This document shows, piece after piece, positions 50,922 through 61,000 of a stretch of 64,000 nt of DNA. A model generated the notes under the pieces. It did not search any database and was not told the origin of the DNA. It saw only the letters and a program-made list of their open reading frames with translations. A program made the position numbers and the translations under genes. Position 1 is the first letter of the stretch, and each line of letters begins with the position of its first letter. Origin of the DNA: Glandiceps talaboti (taxonomy: Eukaryota; Hemichordata; Enteropneusta; Spengelidae); contig NC_135555.1 in the NCBI RefSeq assembly GCF_964340395.1, positions 22,560,225-22,624,224 on the forward strand, in the 5' to 3' direction.

Positions 50922-51589
50922 ACAACTTGGAGTATATAAGAGTAATTCAGGGTGTATCAAATTAATCTTGAGTAGTGTTTTTATCCTTCACTAAATAGGT
51001 ACATACAAACGTACACACTTCCATTTTAATACATAAATGAAAGTGTAGACATTCAATATTAAAGGCGATATCAAGTGCTATCTCATGCAATGCTAAATTT
51101 TCTAATATATTAATTTTTTTCAATGACAAAATATTTCGCGGCCCCCCCCTTTCAAACCATGAGAATTTCCATGGCCCCCCTTCAAGCCTCCCATTTTTTT
51201 CATGGCCCCCCCCCCCCAATTTCTCCCCAGGCCCCCCCCCCCCCTGCCGTAAATTCTGTCCGGTCCCTAAGTAATATTAAAGAATTCATGTAAGAAACAG
51301 GGACAAGTTGAACAAATATTTACATGTACCACATTTCAGATAAGGCTATATGCCATTGTAGAAAAGGATTTTTTTCTTCTATCACATTCCAAAACACAAT
51401 GACCCCCCCCCATCCACAATTTCCAAAACAGCATGACCCCTACTGCTAATTTCAAAAACAGGGTGACCCCCTACAAATCCACCCCACCCCCAGGCCAAAG
51501 AAACTGACTGGTCCCCTATAGCAACACAACCGCCGTTTATACTTCCTCAACTCCATTGCAGCGTATGCATGCAAACACATATGAATCAA

Positions 51590-51755
51590 ACGATTCGAAT
51601 TGCGACCTCTATCCTACAGGTCCCCATTTATACAACTGGGTTGACTCAGGCACAATCTAGAACTTACCCAAGGAGTTTAGCCATTCAGAAACAAACAGCA
51701 GCGATGAGGCTCAAACCTGTAACTTGTAGATTCAAAACCACTCGGCGACCCACAT
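51590..51755 (-). mobile_element. tRNA-derived SINE, diverged
   Basis: Read on the minus strand there is an A-box-like GGTCGCCGAGTGGTTT (51735-51750) and a B-box-like GGTTTGAGCCTC (51706-51717). A SINE body follows with TCTGAATGGCTAAACTCCTT. The spacing between boxes is about 12 bases shorter than in tRNA-like heads, suggesting an internal deletion. The head is of the Ser/Leu tRNA type by its GGCCGAGTGG-like A box. No tail or target duplication is clear. Confidence 0.65.
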
Positions 51756-51865
51756 GACATTTTCCTGTCTTCAACTGGAAATGTGTCACGAATATCGTAT
51801 CTACATGTGCGCCTAAATTTGATTAAATTTTGTACAATAACGGTTCATCATTATTCTCTCTTTAG

Positions 51866-52012
51866 GGATATCACTTGTGACGAAAGTGACAAGTTTACTC
51901 ATTTGTACGGAGTAGCCACCAACATATTTACAGTATCCATATTTATGACATACATTTCTGGTGAGAAAACATTAGGTGATATAATCTATGACGAAAACTT
52001 ACAATTGAGTTG
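51866..52012 (+). pseudogene. Protein kinase pseudogene, N-lobe exon
   Basis: The segment follows an acceptor-like TCTCTCTTTAG and ends before GTGACC. Its translation fits the helix C to hinge part of a protein kinase: CDESDKFTHLYGV, then IFMTYISGEKTLGDIIYDE. That matches the usual pattern of a helix C / beta-4 segment, an aliphatic-rich beta-5 strand and a hinge followed by a Gly-containing turn. It lies 680 bp upstream of an exon with the DFG and APE motifs in the same orientation, so both belong to one gene. I found no exon for the glycine loop or the beta-3 Lys in the window. The SINE sits just upstream. Confidence 0.55.
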
Positions 52013-52691
52013 GTGACCTGTGACCTTATGACATCATCAACATTTCATGAATATTGAATTTCATTTTCAAGATATGTGAAATGACAAATATGTATTTCGT
52101 TTCTTTTTTTGGAAAAACAGGTTGACTACACTGTCAGAGTTCGGTTGGCCATTCCAATTCGGTTGGCCATACCAATTTTGAAGTCCCTTCCCAGAGAAGC
52201 CAGGTCTTTTCAAACTGTAAGTTGAGTTATACAGAGCAGTCTGCACATTGTGTTCGCGTCTTCTTCACATAATTGTGTTCAACCTCTTTCAAATTCACAT
52301 CTCATCAAAGAGGGTGTTGTCACCAACAGTATCTTGTCTCTTGGCCTGAGCACAAAACAAAATTAAATGTCCACCTGACTATCCTATTTTTTGAACTCAT
52401 GTTTATCGGAAACGAACTTGTGTGTTGTTTTTGCCCAATTCAGCAAACAATTAATTCGGGTTTTGTTTGTAAATTATTGGTAAAATTGAGACATTTGGTT
52501 TATAAAATATCCGAAAGCGACCTTTCTATTTAAAAATGACGCCTAAATCATGATTAGCAATTGCGTATCTGTAAGTTGAGAACTACTGTATATATCAAAT
52601 ATTAACAGAAAAAAAGTGGGAAATACAGAAGAAAGACACGGTACCGTTTGAAGATTTGGTTGAACAACATTTGTGTATTCACGATTTACAG

Positions 52692-53109
52692 GTTGATGGT
52701 GTCAAATTGACGCTATGTGATTTTGGATTTTCTGGTTGCATTGGATAAACCGATAATATTGGTAATGGAACAATGCAATACGTGGCGCCTGAAGCAGTCC
52801 TGATAATGTGTGAAACTTTACAGCCATCGCTTGACATATGGTCGATAGCAGCAACTATTATAGAAATGTTTATAGTAGACCTGCCATGGCCACAAATTAA
52901 AGATGGCGATGATATTGAAGTCATATTTGACCATTTTACTCAAGAAATATTTTAATGTACACCTCACTGGATTCAACCAAATTGATGGTTATACCTTGGT
53001 CGAGATACTAGAGTCATGTTTATATACCCCTAACATGAGAGCAGGTCTGGGAGAATTAATTCAGAAGTTTGAAAAGTTAATTGTCGAGTATGAGGATGAA
53101 CAAGATTAA
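52692..53109 (+). pseudogene. Protein kinase pseudogene, C-lobe exon
   Basis: It follows the acceptor-like GATTTACAG. The frame shows VKLTLCDFGFSG (DFG motif), then GTMQYVAPEAV (APE motif), then SLDIWSIAATIIEM (helix F, with the invariant Asp and Trp), and LPWP. Two lesions break it. There is an in-frame TAA at 52746-52748, directly after the DFG region. A frameshift near 52950 is followed in another frame by ILESCLYTPNMRAGL, which matches the helix H to I region (usually CL-x-x-x-P-x-x-R). The frame then ends at a TAA at 53107-53109. AATAAA lies at 53156-53161. The HRD catalytic loop is not found between the two exons. It is a Ser/Thr-type kinase remnant; the subfamily is not resolved. Confidence 0.7.
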
Positions 53110-53155
53110 CAGAATTATTTGTGTTTAAATTTTGAGACTTTATTGTAGTTAAAGT

Positions 53156-53161
53156 AATAAA
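53156..53161 (+). promoter_or_regulatory. Polyadenylation signal of the kinase pseudogene
   Basis: AATAAA 47 bases after the last stop codon of the kinase remnant. Its position suits a genuine old 3' end, which suggests a decayed copy of a real gene rather than a random fragment. Confidence 0.45.
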
Positions 53162-53267
53162 GATTAACTTGTAACGTTTTTATTGTAATTTTGATGGACT
53201 GTGTATCAATTCTTGTCATGTCAAGAAACTGGTTTAATACCATTGATGATGATTCATAAAATCACCA

Positions 53268-53350
53268 TCTCTGTGTGTGTGTGTGTGTGGATGGATGGAT
53301 GGATGACTGCAAGATGGATGCATGGATGCATGGATAAACGCATGCATGCA
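53268..53350. repeat. Compound microsatellite
   Basis: TG dinucleotides, then GGAT tetramers, then GATGCATG units. This is ordinary simple sequence. Confidence 0.85.
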
Positions 53351-53716
53351 TTGATTACGGATTAGCAGTTTTCCATAAGGACCAGCAGCATTATGCTACC
53401 TGTCGGTCTTTATGACCAGTAGTCGTTTTCCTTTAATTTCACACACTGACTGGAAATGGAGCTTGATATGTAGACTTAGATAGAAGGATAGCTGACTTAG
53501 GGATTCTCTTTTAACCTGAGATAGAATTTGACTACCTAGGCACATCATCTTGGGTTGATGCCACAACTTCTGCTTCATATATGATTCACGCATTAATCTT
53601 GGTGCCAGTGAGAATAAGTCAACGTTCTTGTTCTATTTTGACTCTCGAGTAAGATATAAAATGCTATGACAGGTACTTAGAATTGAGTAGTAGAGGGGAA
53701 GTCAAATTGTGATTAT

Positions 53717-54377
53717 AAATAGTAGTAGTAATAATAATAATACTTTTTTATTCACCAATATAATAAAAATTACTTAAAATTAAACTAGATACATATACAG
53801 AATACATGGCAGAATGGATCAAGAAATAGCAAAGCTAGTCAAACTTGTATCCCCTTAGTGACTAACAAGCATACTCTTACTTTTAGGTGTATATATACAA
53901 CATTACAGATTGCTATAAGAACTATCACAAATAAGAAACATTTAAAAAAAGACAAAGCACAACAAACAACAATGGAACAGTAAAATTGATACACATACAA
54001 TTTCCACTATCAATTTACGAAAAGTTGTACATGACATTACAGTTATACATATTCTGAGAATACATGTAACAGCTTTTTAACTGTCTTTTTAAAAAATTTA
54101 TGCATGAACCAATAGACTGAATCTCAACAGGCAGATTATTCCAGGCTTTGACGCCAGAGTATGAAATGGAAGATTGACCAAATGTTGTATGATTATATTC
54201 TAGAAAAAGTTTACGACTATGTCTTTGTCTTGTATCATAGGGATGATCTATAAGAGTAAAGTAATCTGTAATAGAGTGTGCAGACTTGTGATACATCAGA
54301 TTATGTATAAAAGAGCTAACTTTAAATCTGTAAAGTTTGAAAATATTAAGGATTAGTGGAATAGGTATTTTCAACAT
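53717..54377 (-). pseudogene. LINE 3' end (CR1/Jockey-like), minus strand
   Basis: The open frame at 54015-54377 (-) translates to the typical tail of a non-LTR retrotransposon ORF2. It has IFKLYRFKVSSFIHNLMYH, then HPYDTRQ, then SISYSGVKAWNNLPVEIQ, then NFLKRQLK. The characteristic block is Y-x-G-x-x-x-WN-x-LP. The stop codon is at 54015-54017, followed by about 290 bp of AT-rich 3' UTR. On the minus strand the element ends in short ATT and ACT triplet repeats (53717-53750), as many such LINEs do. Only the C-terminal 120 residues remain, so the copy is 5'-truncated, but this stretch has no internal stop. Confidence 0.85.
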
Positions 54378-54379
54378 TT

Positions 54380-54900
54380 GCTATGGTGGCGCTCTACTTC
54401 CTGTCTGTGTGTATCTTGGGGGTATACATGGTATAGGTTACTTGTTGCTTTCCTCAATGTCTGAACAATATGAAAAATATCCCTGATTTACACTTCTATA
54501 GTCGATTTTCCGGTTCCAAGATGCATTGCACGAGAGGACGTCACTTATGTTGTTAGATTTAGTCTTTATTACATTTGAAATAACATTTTCATCAGGAAAT
54601 GATGGTAAGACATGTTGACCTCTTTAATTATGGGTGATTTTACAGAACAAAGACTGAATGCCATCGATGACAGAGTTGGATTTTACTGGAAAACCCAGGG
54701 TATGGTCAGGTGACAATCATCCCCCTCATTAGCGCGTGCAAACCCCACCTGTGCATACAGAATACATGGCATTGTATAGAGAGACGCGCAATGAATCTTG
54801 GAACTGGTAACAGGTCCATTGGATGATAACCCCAATTTGAGTGAGGGCGCTGTATTTTCAATTTCCTGTTTGCAGTCTGGAATGGCCTATTGAGATTGCA
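54380..54900. repeat. Dispersed repeat, copy 1
   Basis: Two segments here recur in the same order at 56205-56457. One begins GCTCTACTTCCTG and includes GGGGGTATACATGGTATAGG and TGTCTGAACAATATGAAAAA. The other includes GAGGGCGCTGTATT and TCTGGAATGGCCTATT. Copy 1 is about 270 bp longer in the middle. No coding content or clear termini. Confidence 0.65.
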
Positions 54901-55028
54901 TGTACCACTGATGTTAGTGAGTAGTGTGCAAAAAATCAAAGAAGTTAAAAGTACTTCTGAGAATGTCGAACCACAGCATACAAAAAATAAAACAAAAAAA
55001 GAAAACCGACATTTGTTATACAAATGAG

Positions 55029-55113
55029 TTTATTGAATATTTCAGTGACAAGAAACAGACAAATTTTGAAATATACACAATATTATATCATTCAACCTTT
55101 TCATAAATTTATT
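55029..55113 (-). promoter_or_regulatory. Polyadenylation signals of the EF-hand gene
   Basis: On the minus strand AATAAA occurs at 55113-55108 and again at 55034-55029, about 420 and 500 bases after the EF-hand stop codon. Either could define the transcript end. The intervening 55134-55531 would be 3' UTR, and the long frame in it (Lys/Tyr/Cys-rich) looks incidental. Confidence 0.5.
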
Positions 55114-55531
55114 ACATTGTCTTTAATATATGTCTAAAAAACAGCTAAACCACCAAAAACACACAATATTTTCTTCCATAGTGTCAGTTTCATGGTATGA
55201 TATATTTCGGATGAATGAGTCAGCTGATAGGATATATAGCATGTGTTGTCTATTAATAACACATAGAGTAGTAGCACATTAAAATACAAACATTTGATCT
55301 GGTTCAAAGCCACTGAAATTATGAAACAAACAAAATAAAAAGTCCTGTTCAATTTTTTCTTCTTATATATACATACAGTCTTCAAAAAATATCCTGCACA
55401 ATGGTCTTTGCATATCAATTTATGGACGATTTGATAATTTGTAAATGTGTGATTATATGGATGGACTTTTCGACAACCTGGTAATACACATTTTTTGTGA
55501 TAATTCAGAAAGTACTTTTTTCTTTTCTGGT

Positions 55532-55783
55532 TTATGGTTTTCTCCACTCCAACTTAGCTAACGGATAAATAGCATCACAGAAAGCGATGTAATTAACGTC
55601 GTCTTTGTCGCCGATTTTGACATGGAACTGTTCATATAGAAGTTGGAATTCTCTTTCGCTGACTAAACTGTTGAGCTCCAGTTCACTGAGGACACGTCTG
55701 AATTGGGATCTAGAGACTGTGCCGTTATGTACACGGTCATAATCTTCAAACAGTGGGAACAACTGCATACTCCTTGTACGAAC
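55532..55783 (-). CDS. EF-hand protein gene, terminal exon
   Basis: Last exon of the gene. It begins after the acceptor TTTGGTAG in phase 0 (VRTRSMQLFP) and ends KLEWRKP followed by TAA. It encodes 83 residues forming one EF-hand pair. The first loop is DRVHNGTVSRSQF, flanked by helices; the second is less conserved (DKDDVNYIAF). The first loop keeps Asp at position 1 and Gly at position 6 but lacks the usual acidic residue at position 12, so calcium binding is doubtful. The repeat pattern F-x-D-Y/F-D-x-x-x-x-G-x-x-x-x-x-x-F-R is shared with exons upstream. No symbol is assigned. From memory, proteins with this repeat style occur in ciliated eukaryotes. Confidence 0.85.
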   Translation of the reverse strand, partial: VRTRSMQLFPLFEDYDRVHNGTVSRSQFRRVLSELELNSLVSEREFQLLYEQFHVKIGDKDDVNYIAFCDAIYPLAKLEWRKP

Positions 55784-56204
55784 CTACCAAATATACAAAA
55801 CAAAGGATTGATTTTAGATGCATGTAGGCTGAGCAAGATAATTAATAAAATATGCTCTGCACTTTGATATATTTTCTATTATATCATACAGGAGCCAAGA
55901 TATGGGATATATACTCTGGTCGTTCTACATCACGAGAATGCATGTCTATGTCACTAGTTCTGCTGTGTTCAAAATATGAGTCAAAAAGTTCAAAATTGCT
56001 TTCCTAATTGATTGTGTCAGATGTAGGTATCATGTGTCGACAGAACAAAAAAAGAATAAATGACAATAAAAGTAGGTGGTAAATAACGAAATTTTGCCCA
56101 GTTCCCTACATCAGATTTTAATGAGATTGATTTGCACCCAGACTGCAGCTGTACTAGGCAAATGAGATAACCACTCCCCAACTGATAATACGCCTTTCCA
56201 AAAA

Positions 56205-56457
56205 TTTGCCATGGTGTGCTCTACTTCCTGTGTGTGTACCTTGGGGGTATACATGGTATAGGTTACTCGGTTAATCATAGAGCACTGCTGCTTTCCTTGA
56301 TGTCTGAACAATATGAAAAAATCCCTGATTTACATTTCTACAGAATACCAAGGGATAAAGTTCTTAAGAACTAGTACTATGAGGTGATGATACGCTCAAT
56401 ATGAGCGAGGGCGCTGTATTATCTATTTCCTGTTTGCAATCTGGAATGGCCTATTAA
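56205..56457. repeat. Dispersed repeat, copy 2
   Basis: Shorter copy of 54380-54900, sited in the intron between the last two EF-hand exons. Both outer segments are present with 10-15 percent differences by eye. The middle is replaced by a short unrelated stretch. Confidence 0.65.
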
Positions 56458-56481
56458 CCATTAATTAAATTGATTACATAC

Positions 56482-56686
56482 CCTATTAGCTAATCTTTCC
56501 AGTGTCTGCTGCAAGCACATTTTTTCTTCCGGAGGGAGTACATTCTGTTCCACTTCTACGGGTACATTTTATTGTTGTGGTGTTAACAACGGTGCCTTCT
56601 CTAAATTCTTCACGGTAAAGATGCCTTCTATCTCATCATTGAATTTCAAGTATTCCACATAGTTGGGATCTACTGGAGACTGGAAA
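56482..56686 (-). CDS. EF-hand protein gene, penultimate exon, with an in-frame stop
   Basis: The acceptor CTTCAG precedes 56686 and the donor AGG|GTATGT follows 56482. The incoming phase (one base completing a codon) matches the outgoing phase of the exon at 57434-57582, and the exon leaves in phase 0 as the next exon needs. The frame reads FQSPVDPNYVEYLKFNDEIE, continues to LLTPQQ, then meets TAA at 56569-56571, and resumes NVPVEVEQNVLPPEEKM for 29 codons. The remaining 112 codons of the gene (this exon plus the last) are open. A CAA-to-TAA change would explain it. Skipping the exon (205 nt) would break the frame. The first half is the second EF-hand of the pair begun upstream. Confidence 0.8.
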
Positions 56687-56762
56687 CTGAAGGAGTAGAG
56701 ATGAATAGCGATTAATTGTCAGTATTGTAACTTATTGCATTAAGAATTTACCATGCTTGGGG

Positions 56763-56965
56763 TTATGGGTGGCTGAGTGGTTAAACCACTTGCCTCTTAT
56801 CACTGCGGCCGGGGTTCGATCCCATTCAGGGTTTGATTAAATTTACCACACTGTAAGAAGAGTGTCGTTCAGTTTGACTCTACCGAACAACGCAGGCTTT
56901 CCTCAGGTACTCTGGTTTACTCCTACATTAACACTGAACCCATGAGGGATGGCCCTCACTGGACT
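56763..56965 (+). mobile_element. tRNA-derived SINE
   Basis: A-box TGGCTGAGTGG (56770-56780) and B-box GGTTCGATCCC (56813-56823) have tRNA-like spacing. A body follows containing CAGGCTTTCCTCAGGTACTC and CTGGTTTACTCCTAC, similar to a core sequence shared by several metazoan SINE families. It is inserted in an intron of the EF-hand gene, in the opposite orientation to the gene. The exact 3' end is uncertain. Confidence 0.7.
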
Positions 56966-57089
56966 TCTTGGGAGACAAGTGTTTATATACTTAGATGTTT
57001 ATGATATCGATGGTCTATCTATTCACTACTTGAAGGTCCTTAATGATTTCAATGATGAACGTTTCAATGATGTTCGTGTTACGTACGAC

Positions 57090-57182
57090 TGTGCATTCGT
57101 CACTATTTTAGATGTCTTAGTTTGTTGTCTTGACCAATCAGATCTCTTGATTTGCACCATCAATATACTGGTATAATATAAT
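57090..57182 (-). mobile_element. Fragment of the inverted-repeat element seen at 38141-39033
   Basis: On the minus strand it starts ATTATATTATACCAGTATAT and continues GCAAATCAAGAGATCTGATTGG, matching the left end of the 893-bp element with a few changes. Similarity fades beyond about 90 bases. Only one terminus is recognisable. Confidence 0.6.
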
Positions 57183-57433
57183 GCCATTTACTAGTATTTC
57201 ATTTTGCCAGCCATCGACAAAATCAGAGAATGTTGAAGGTATAGTTGAAATGAAGTTGAAACGTGAATTTTTATAAAGGAGGGCACTCTGATGAGCAATA
57301 TTCACATGAAGTTTGTTGTTCATAACCTCACTGGATCAACTGTAGCAATGTTATTCTATGTATAAGGTACCCAGTGACGGCGCACCCTCACTCATCTATA
57401 GTGTAGTTGGAGTTAAACATTGAGCATACTTAC

Positions 57434-57582
57434 GCTTGTTCAAGAATGGCGACCTCTGACCCTTTTAAACCAAGATTGGCAGGATCCAAAGCACGACGGA
57501 ATGTCTCCTTCTTCATGCGTCCTGTACGAAGTTTGTCGTAATCACGTAGGAATTCCAAAATACGAATCCTCTCTTTCATCAC
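57434..57582 (-). CDS. EF-hand protein gene, third exon from the left-hand end
   Basis: A 149-nt exon between the acceptor TATTTTCTCAG and the donor CAAGC|GTAAGT. It enters in phase 0 and leaves with two bases of a codon. It encodes VMKERIRILEFLRDYDKLRT and continues to KGSEVAILEQA. This is the first EF-hand of a pair, with loop DKLRTGRMKKETF; the partner hand is in the next exon. The loop again keeps Asp-1 and Gly-6 only, with basic residues where calcium ligands would be. The EF-hand is split between exons at the same place as elsewhere in the gene. Confidence 0.85.
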
Positions 57583-58030
57583 CTGAGAAAATAAGAACAG
57601 ATGTTTGAATTTTCAGAAATCATTTCAAATGATAGACTTGAATTATTTTAAATATCCAAGTTCAATCATAATATACATAACAACTGCCGACATCAGACCG
57701 TGGACAAACGGAAACTGTTACAAACAGGGAAAGTAAACAAATGAATTGGATTAATAATACTTGGCACAGCGTGTTGGAACAGCAGAGACTTGTATTACAT
57801 TTCATGGTTTAATAAGAACAGTTTTATGGCCTCTTTATGTGTATGTGATTTGTTTGTGAACATAAACTATTGCCGTTATGTGACATGGCCGTAAAATTGT
57901 GTGTATTTGGTTAGAATTTTGAGATTGATTAACAAAGACATGATGTTAATGACTGTGTGGGTGGCTGTGAATGAATTTTAAATTTCATCTCATGCATCTC
58001 AGGACTTCTAGAGTAACAACTTTGACATAC

Positions 58031-61000
58031 TGTGAGTGGAGGTGTAAATGGTAAAGATACTGTATAGGAACTAGACTGAGTGGAGGTGTAAATGGTAACG
58101 ATACTGTATAGGAACTAGACTGAGTGGAGGTGTAAATGGTAATGATACTGTATAGGAACTAGATTATGTGAGTGGAGGTGTAAATGGTAACGATACTGTA
58201 TAGGAACTAGACTGTGAGTGGAGGTGTAAATGGTAACGATACTGTATAGGAACTAGACTGAGTGGAGGTGTAAATGGTAAAGATACCGTATAGGAACTAG
58301 ATTATGTGAGTGGAGGTGTAAATGGTAACGATATTGTATAGGAACTAGACTGAGTGGAGGTGTAAATTGTAATGATACTGTATAGGAACTATACTGTGAG
58401 TGGAGGTGTAAATGGTAACAATACTGTATAGGAACTAGACTGTGAGTGGAGGTGTAAATGGTAACGATACTGTATAGGAACTAGACTGAGTGGAGGTGTA
58501 AATGGTAAAGATACCGTATAGGAACTAGATTATGTGAGTGGAGGTGTAAATGGTAACGATATTGTATAGGAACTAGACTGAGTGGAGGTGTAAATTGTAA
58601 TGATACTGTATAGGAACTAGACTGTGAGTGGAGGTGTAAATGGAAACAATACTGTATAGGAACTAGACTAGTGAGTGGAGGTGTAAATGGTAACGATACT
58701 GTATAGGAACTAGACTGTGAGTGGAGGTGTAAATGGTAATGATACTGTATAGGAACTAGACTGTGAGTAGAGGTGTAAATGGTAATGATACTGTATAGGA
58801 ACTAGACTGTGAGTGGAGGTGTAAATGGTAATGATACTGTATAGGAACTAGACTGTGAGTGGAGGTGTAAATGGTAACAATACTGTATAGGAACTAGACT
58901 ATATGAGTGGAGGTGTAAATGGTAATAATACTGTATAGGAATTAGACTATGTGAGTGGAGGTGTAAATGGTAATAATACTGTATAGGAATTAGACTATGT
59001 GAGTGGAGGTGTAAATGGTAATAATACTGTATAGGAATTAGACTATGTGAGTGGAGGTGTAAATGGTAATAATACTGTATAGGAATTAGACTATGTGAGT
59101 GGAGGTAATGGTAACGATACTGTATAGGAACTAGACTATATGAGTGGAGGTGTAAATGGTAACGATACTGTATAGGAACTAGACTGAGTGGAGGTGTAAA
59201 TGGTAATAATACTGTATAGGAATTAGACTATGTGAGTGGAGGTGTAAATGGTAACGATACTGTATAGGAACTAGACTATATGAGTGGAGGTGTAAATGGT
59301 AACGATACTGTATAGGAACTAGACTGTGAGTGGAGGTGTCAATGGTAACGATACTGTATAGGAACTAGACTGAGTGGAGGTGTCAATGGTAATGATACTG
59401 TATAGGAACTAGACTGTGAGTGGAGGTGTCAATGGTAATGATACTGTATAGGAACTAGACTGAGTGGAGGTGTCAATGGTAATGATACTGTATAGGAACT
59501 AGACTGAGTGGAGGTGTAAATGGAAACAATACTGTATAGGAACTAGACTGTGAGTGGAGGTGTAAATGGTAATGATACTGTATATGAACTAGACTATGTG
59601 AGTGGAGGTGTAAATGGTAATGATACTGTATAGGAACTAGACTGTGAGTGGAGGTGTAAATGGTAACGATACTGTATAGGAACTAGACTATGTGAGTGGA
59701 GGTGTAAATGGTAAAGATACTGTATAGGAACTAGACTGTGAGTGGAGGTGTAAATGGTAATGATACTGTATAGGAACTAGACTATGTGAGTGGAGGTGTA
59801 AATGGAAACAATACTGTATAGGAACTAGACTATGAGTGGAGGTGTCAATGGTAACGATACTGTATAGGAACTAGACTATGTGAGTGAAGGTGTCAATGGT
59901 AACGATACTGTATAGGAACTAGACTGAGTGGAGGTGTAAATGGTAACGATACTGTATAGGAACTAGACTATGTGAGTGAAGGTGTCAATGGTAACAATAC
60001 TGTATAGGAACTAGACTATGTGAGTGAAGGTGTCAATGGTAACGATACTGTATAGGAACTAGACTGAGTGGAGGTGTAAATGGTAACGATACTGTATAGG
60101 AACTAGACTATGTGAGTGAAGGTGTAAATGGTAACGATACTGTATAGGAACTAGACTATGTGAGTGAAGGTGTAAATGGTAACGATACTGTATAGGAACT
60201 AGACTATGTGAGTGAAGGTGTCAATGGTAACGATACTGTATAGGAACTAGACTGAGTGGAGGTGTAAATGGTAACGATACTGTATAGGAACTAGACTGTG
60301 AGTGGAGGTGTAAATGGTAACGATACTGTATAGGAACTAGACTGTGAGTGGAGGTGTAAATGGTAACAATACTGTATAGGAACTAGACTGAGTGGAGGTG
60401 TAAATGGTAATGATACTGTATAGGAACTAGACTATGTGAGTGGAGGTGTAAATGGTAACGATACTGTATAGGAACTAGACTGTGAGTGGAGGTGTAAATG
60501 GTAACGATACTGTATAGGAACTAGACTGTGAGTGGAGGTGTAAATGGTAACGATACTGTATAGGAACTAGACTGAGTGGAGGTGTAAATGGTAATGATAC
60601 TGTATAGGAACTAGACTATGTGAGTGGAGGTGTAAATGGTAACGATACTGTATAGGAACTAGACTGTGAGTGGAGGTGTAAATGGAAACAATACTGTATA
60701 GGAACTAGACTGAGTGGAGGTGTAAATGGTAATGATACTGTATAGGAACTAGACTATGTGAGTGGAGGTGTAAATGGTAATGATACTGTATAGGAACTAG
60801 ACTGAGTGGAGGTGTAAATGGTAATGATACCGTATAAGAACTAGACTATGTGAGTGGAGGTGTAAATGGTAATGATACTGTATAGGAACTAGACTGAGTG
60901 GAGGTGTAAATGGTAATGATACCGTATAAGAACTAGACTGTGAGTGGAGGTGTAAATGGTAATAATACTGTATAGGAATTAGACTATGTGAGTGGAGGTG

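Larger units (their letters stand above)
48526..51267. mobile_element. 2742-bp nested transposon with TAA target duplication
   Basis: Terminal inverted repeats read GGGACCGGACAGAATTTACG at the left and CGTAAATTCTGTCCGGTCCC at the right. They are followed inward by G/C tracts and by blocks of TCATGGCCCCCC. TAA flanks both sides (48523-48525 and 51268-51270), and the homologous empty site in the other element has a single TAA. A 3-bp TWA target is known for PIF/Harbinger elements, but no recognisable transposase is present, so that class is a suggestion. The interior holds a decayed gene (-), a palindrome and microsatellites. Confidence 0.8.
47033..51516. mobile_element. Second copy of the 2-kb transposon, left-truncated and interrupted
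   Basis: Homology to copy 1 starts at TGGATTCTTAAATCGGG, just inside where the left terminal repeat should be, so the left terminus is missing. It runs to a right end AAACTGACTGGTCCC at about 51515. The interior blocks are collinear with 42309-44300. It is interrupted at 48526-51267 by a different element. The split reading GAACTAATAA / GTAATATT corresponds to the unbroken GAACTAATAAGTAATGTT near 44044-44061. Confidence 0.8.

Noticed and set aside
50712-50960. Frame through the TA, GTAT and TG microsatellites
   Set aside because: It is low-complexity translation of simple repeats.
55134-55547. 137-codon minus-strand frame after the EF-hand stop
   Set aside because: It overlaps the 3' UTR, lacks protein-like composition and has no acceptor or start context.
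52748-56569. Reassigned code in which TAA means Gln (two in-frame TAA codons, at 56569-56571 and 52746-52748)
   Set aside because: The EF-hand gene and the kinase remnant both end with TAA at their expected C-termini, and the kinase remnant also carries a frameshift. Ordinary mutation explains both.
56763-56836. A functional tRNA gene at the A and B boxes
   Set aside because: The acceptor stem does not pair convincingly and a SINE body follows, so it is a tRNA-derived SINE head.
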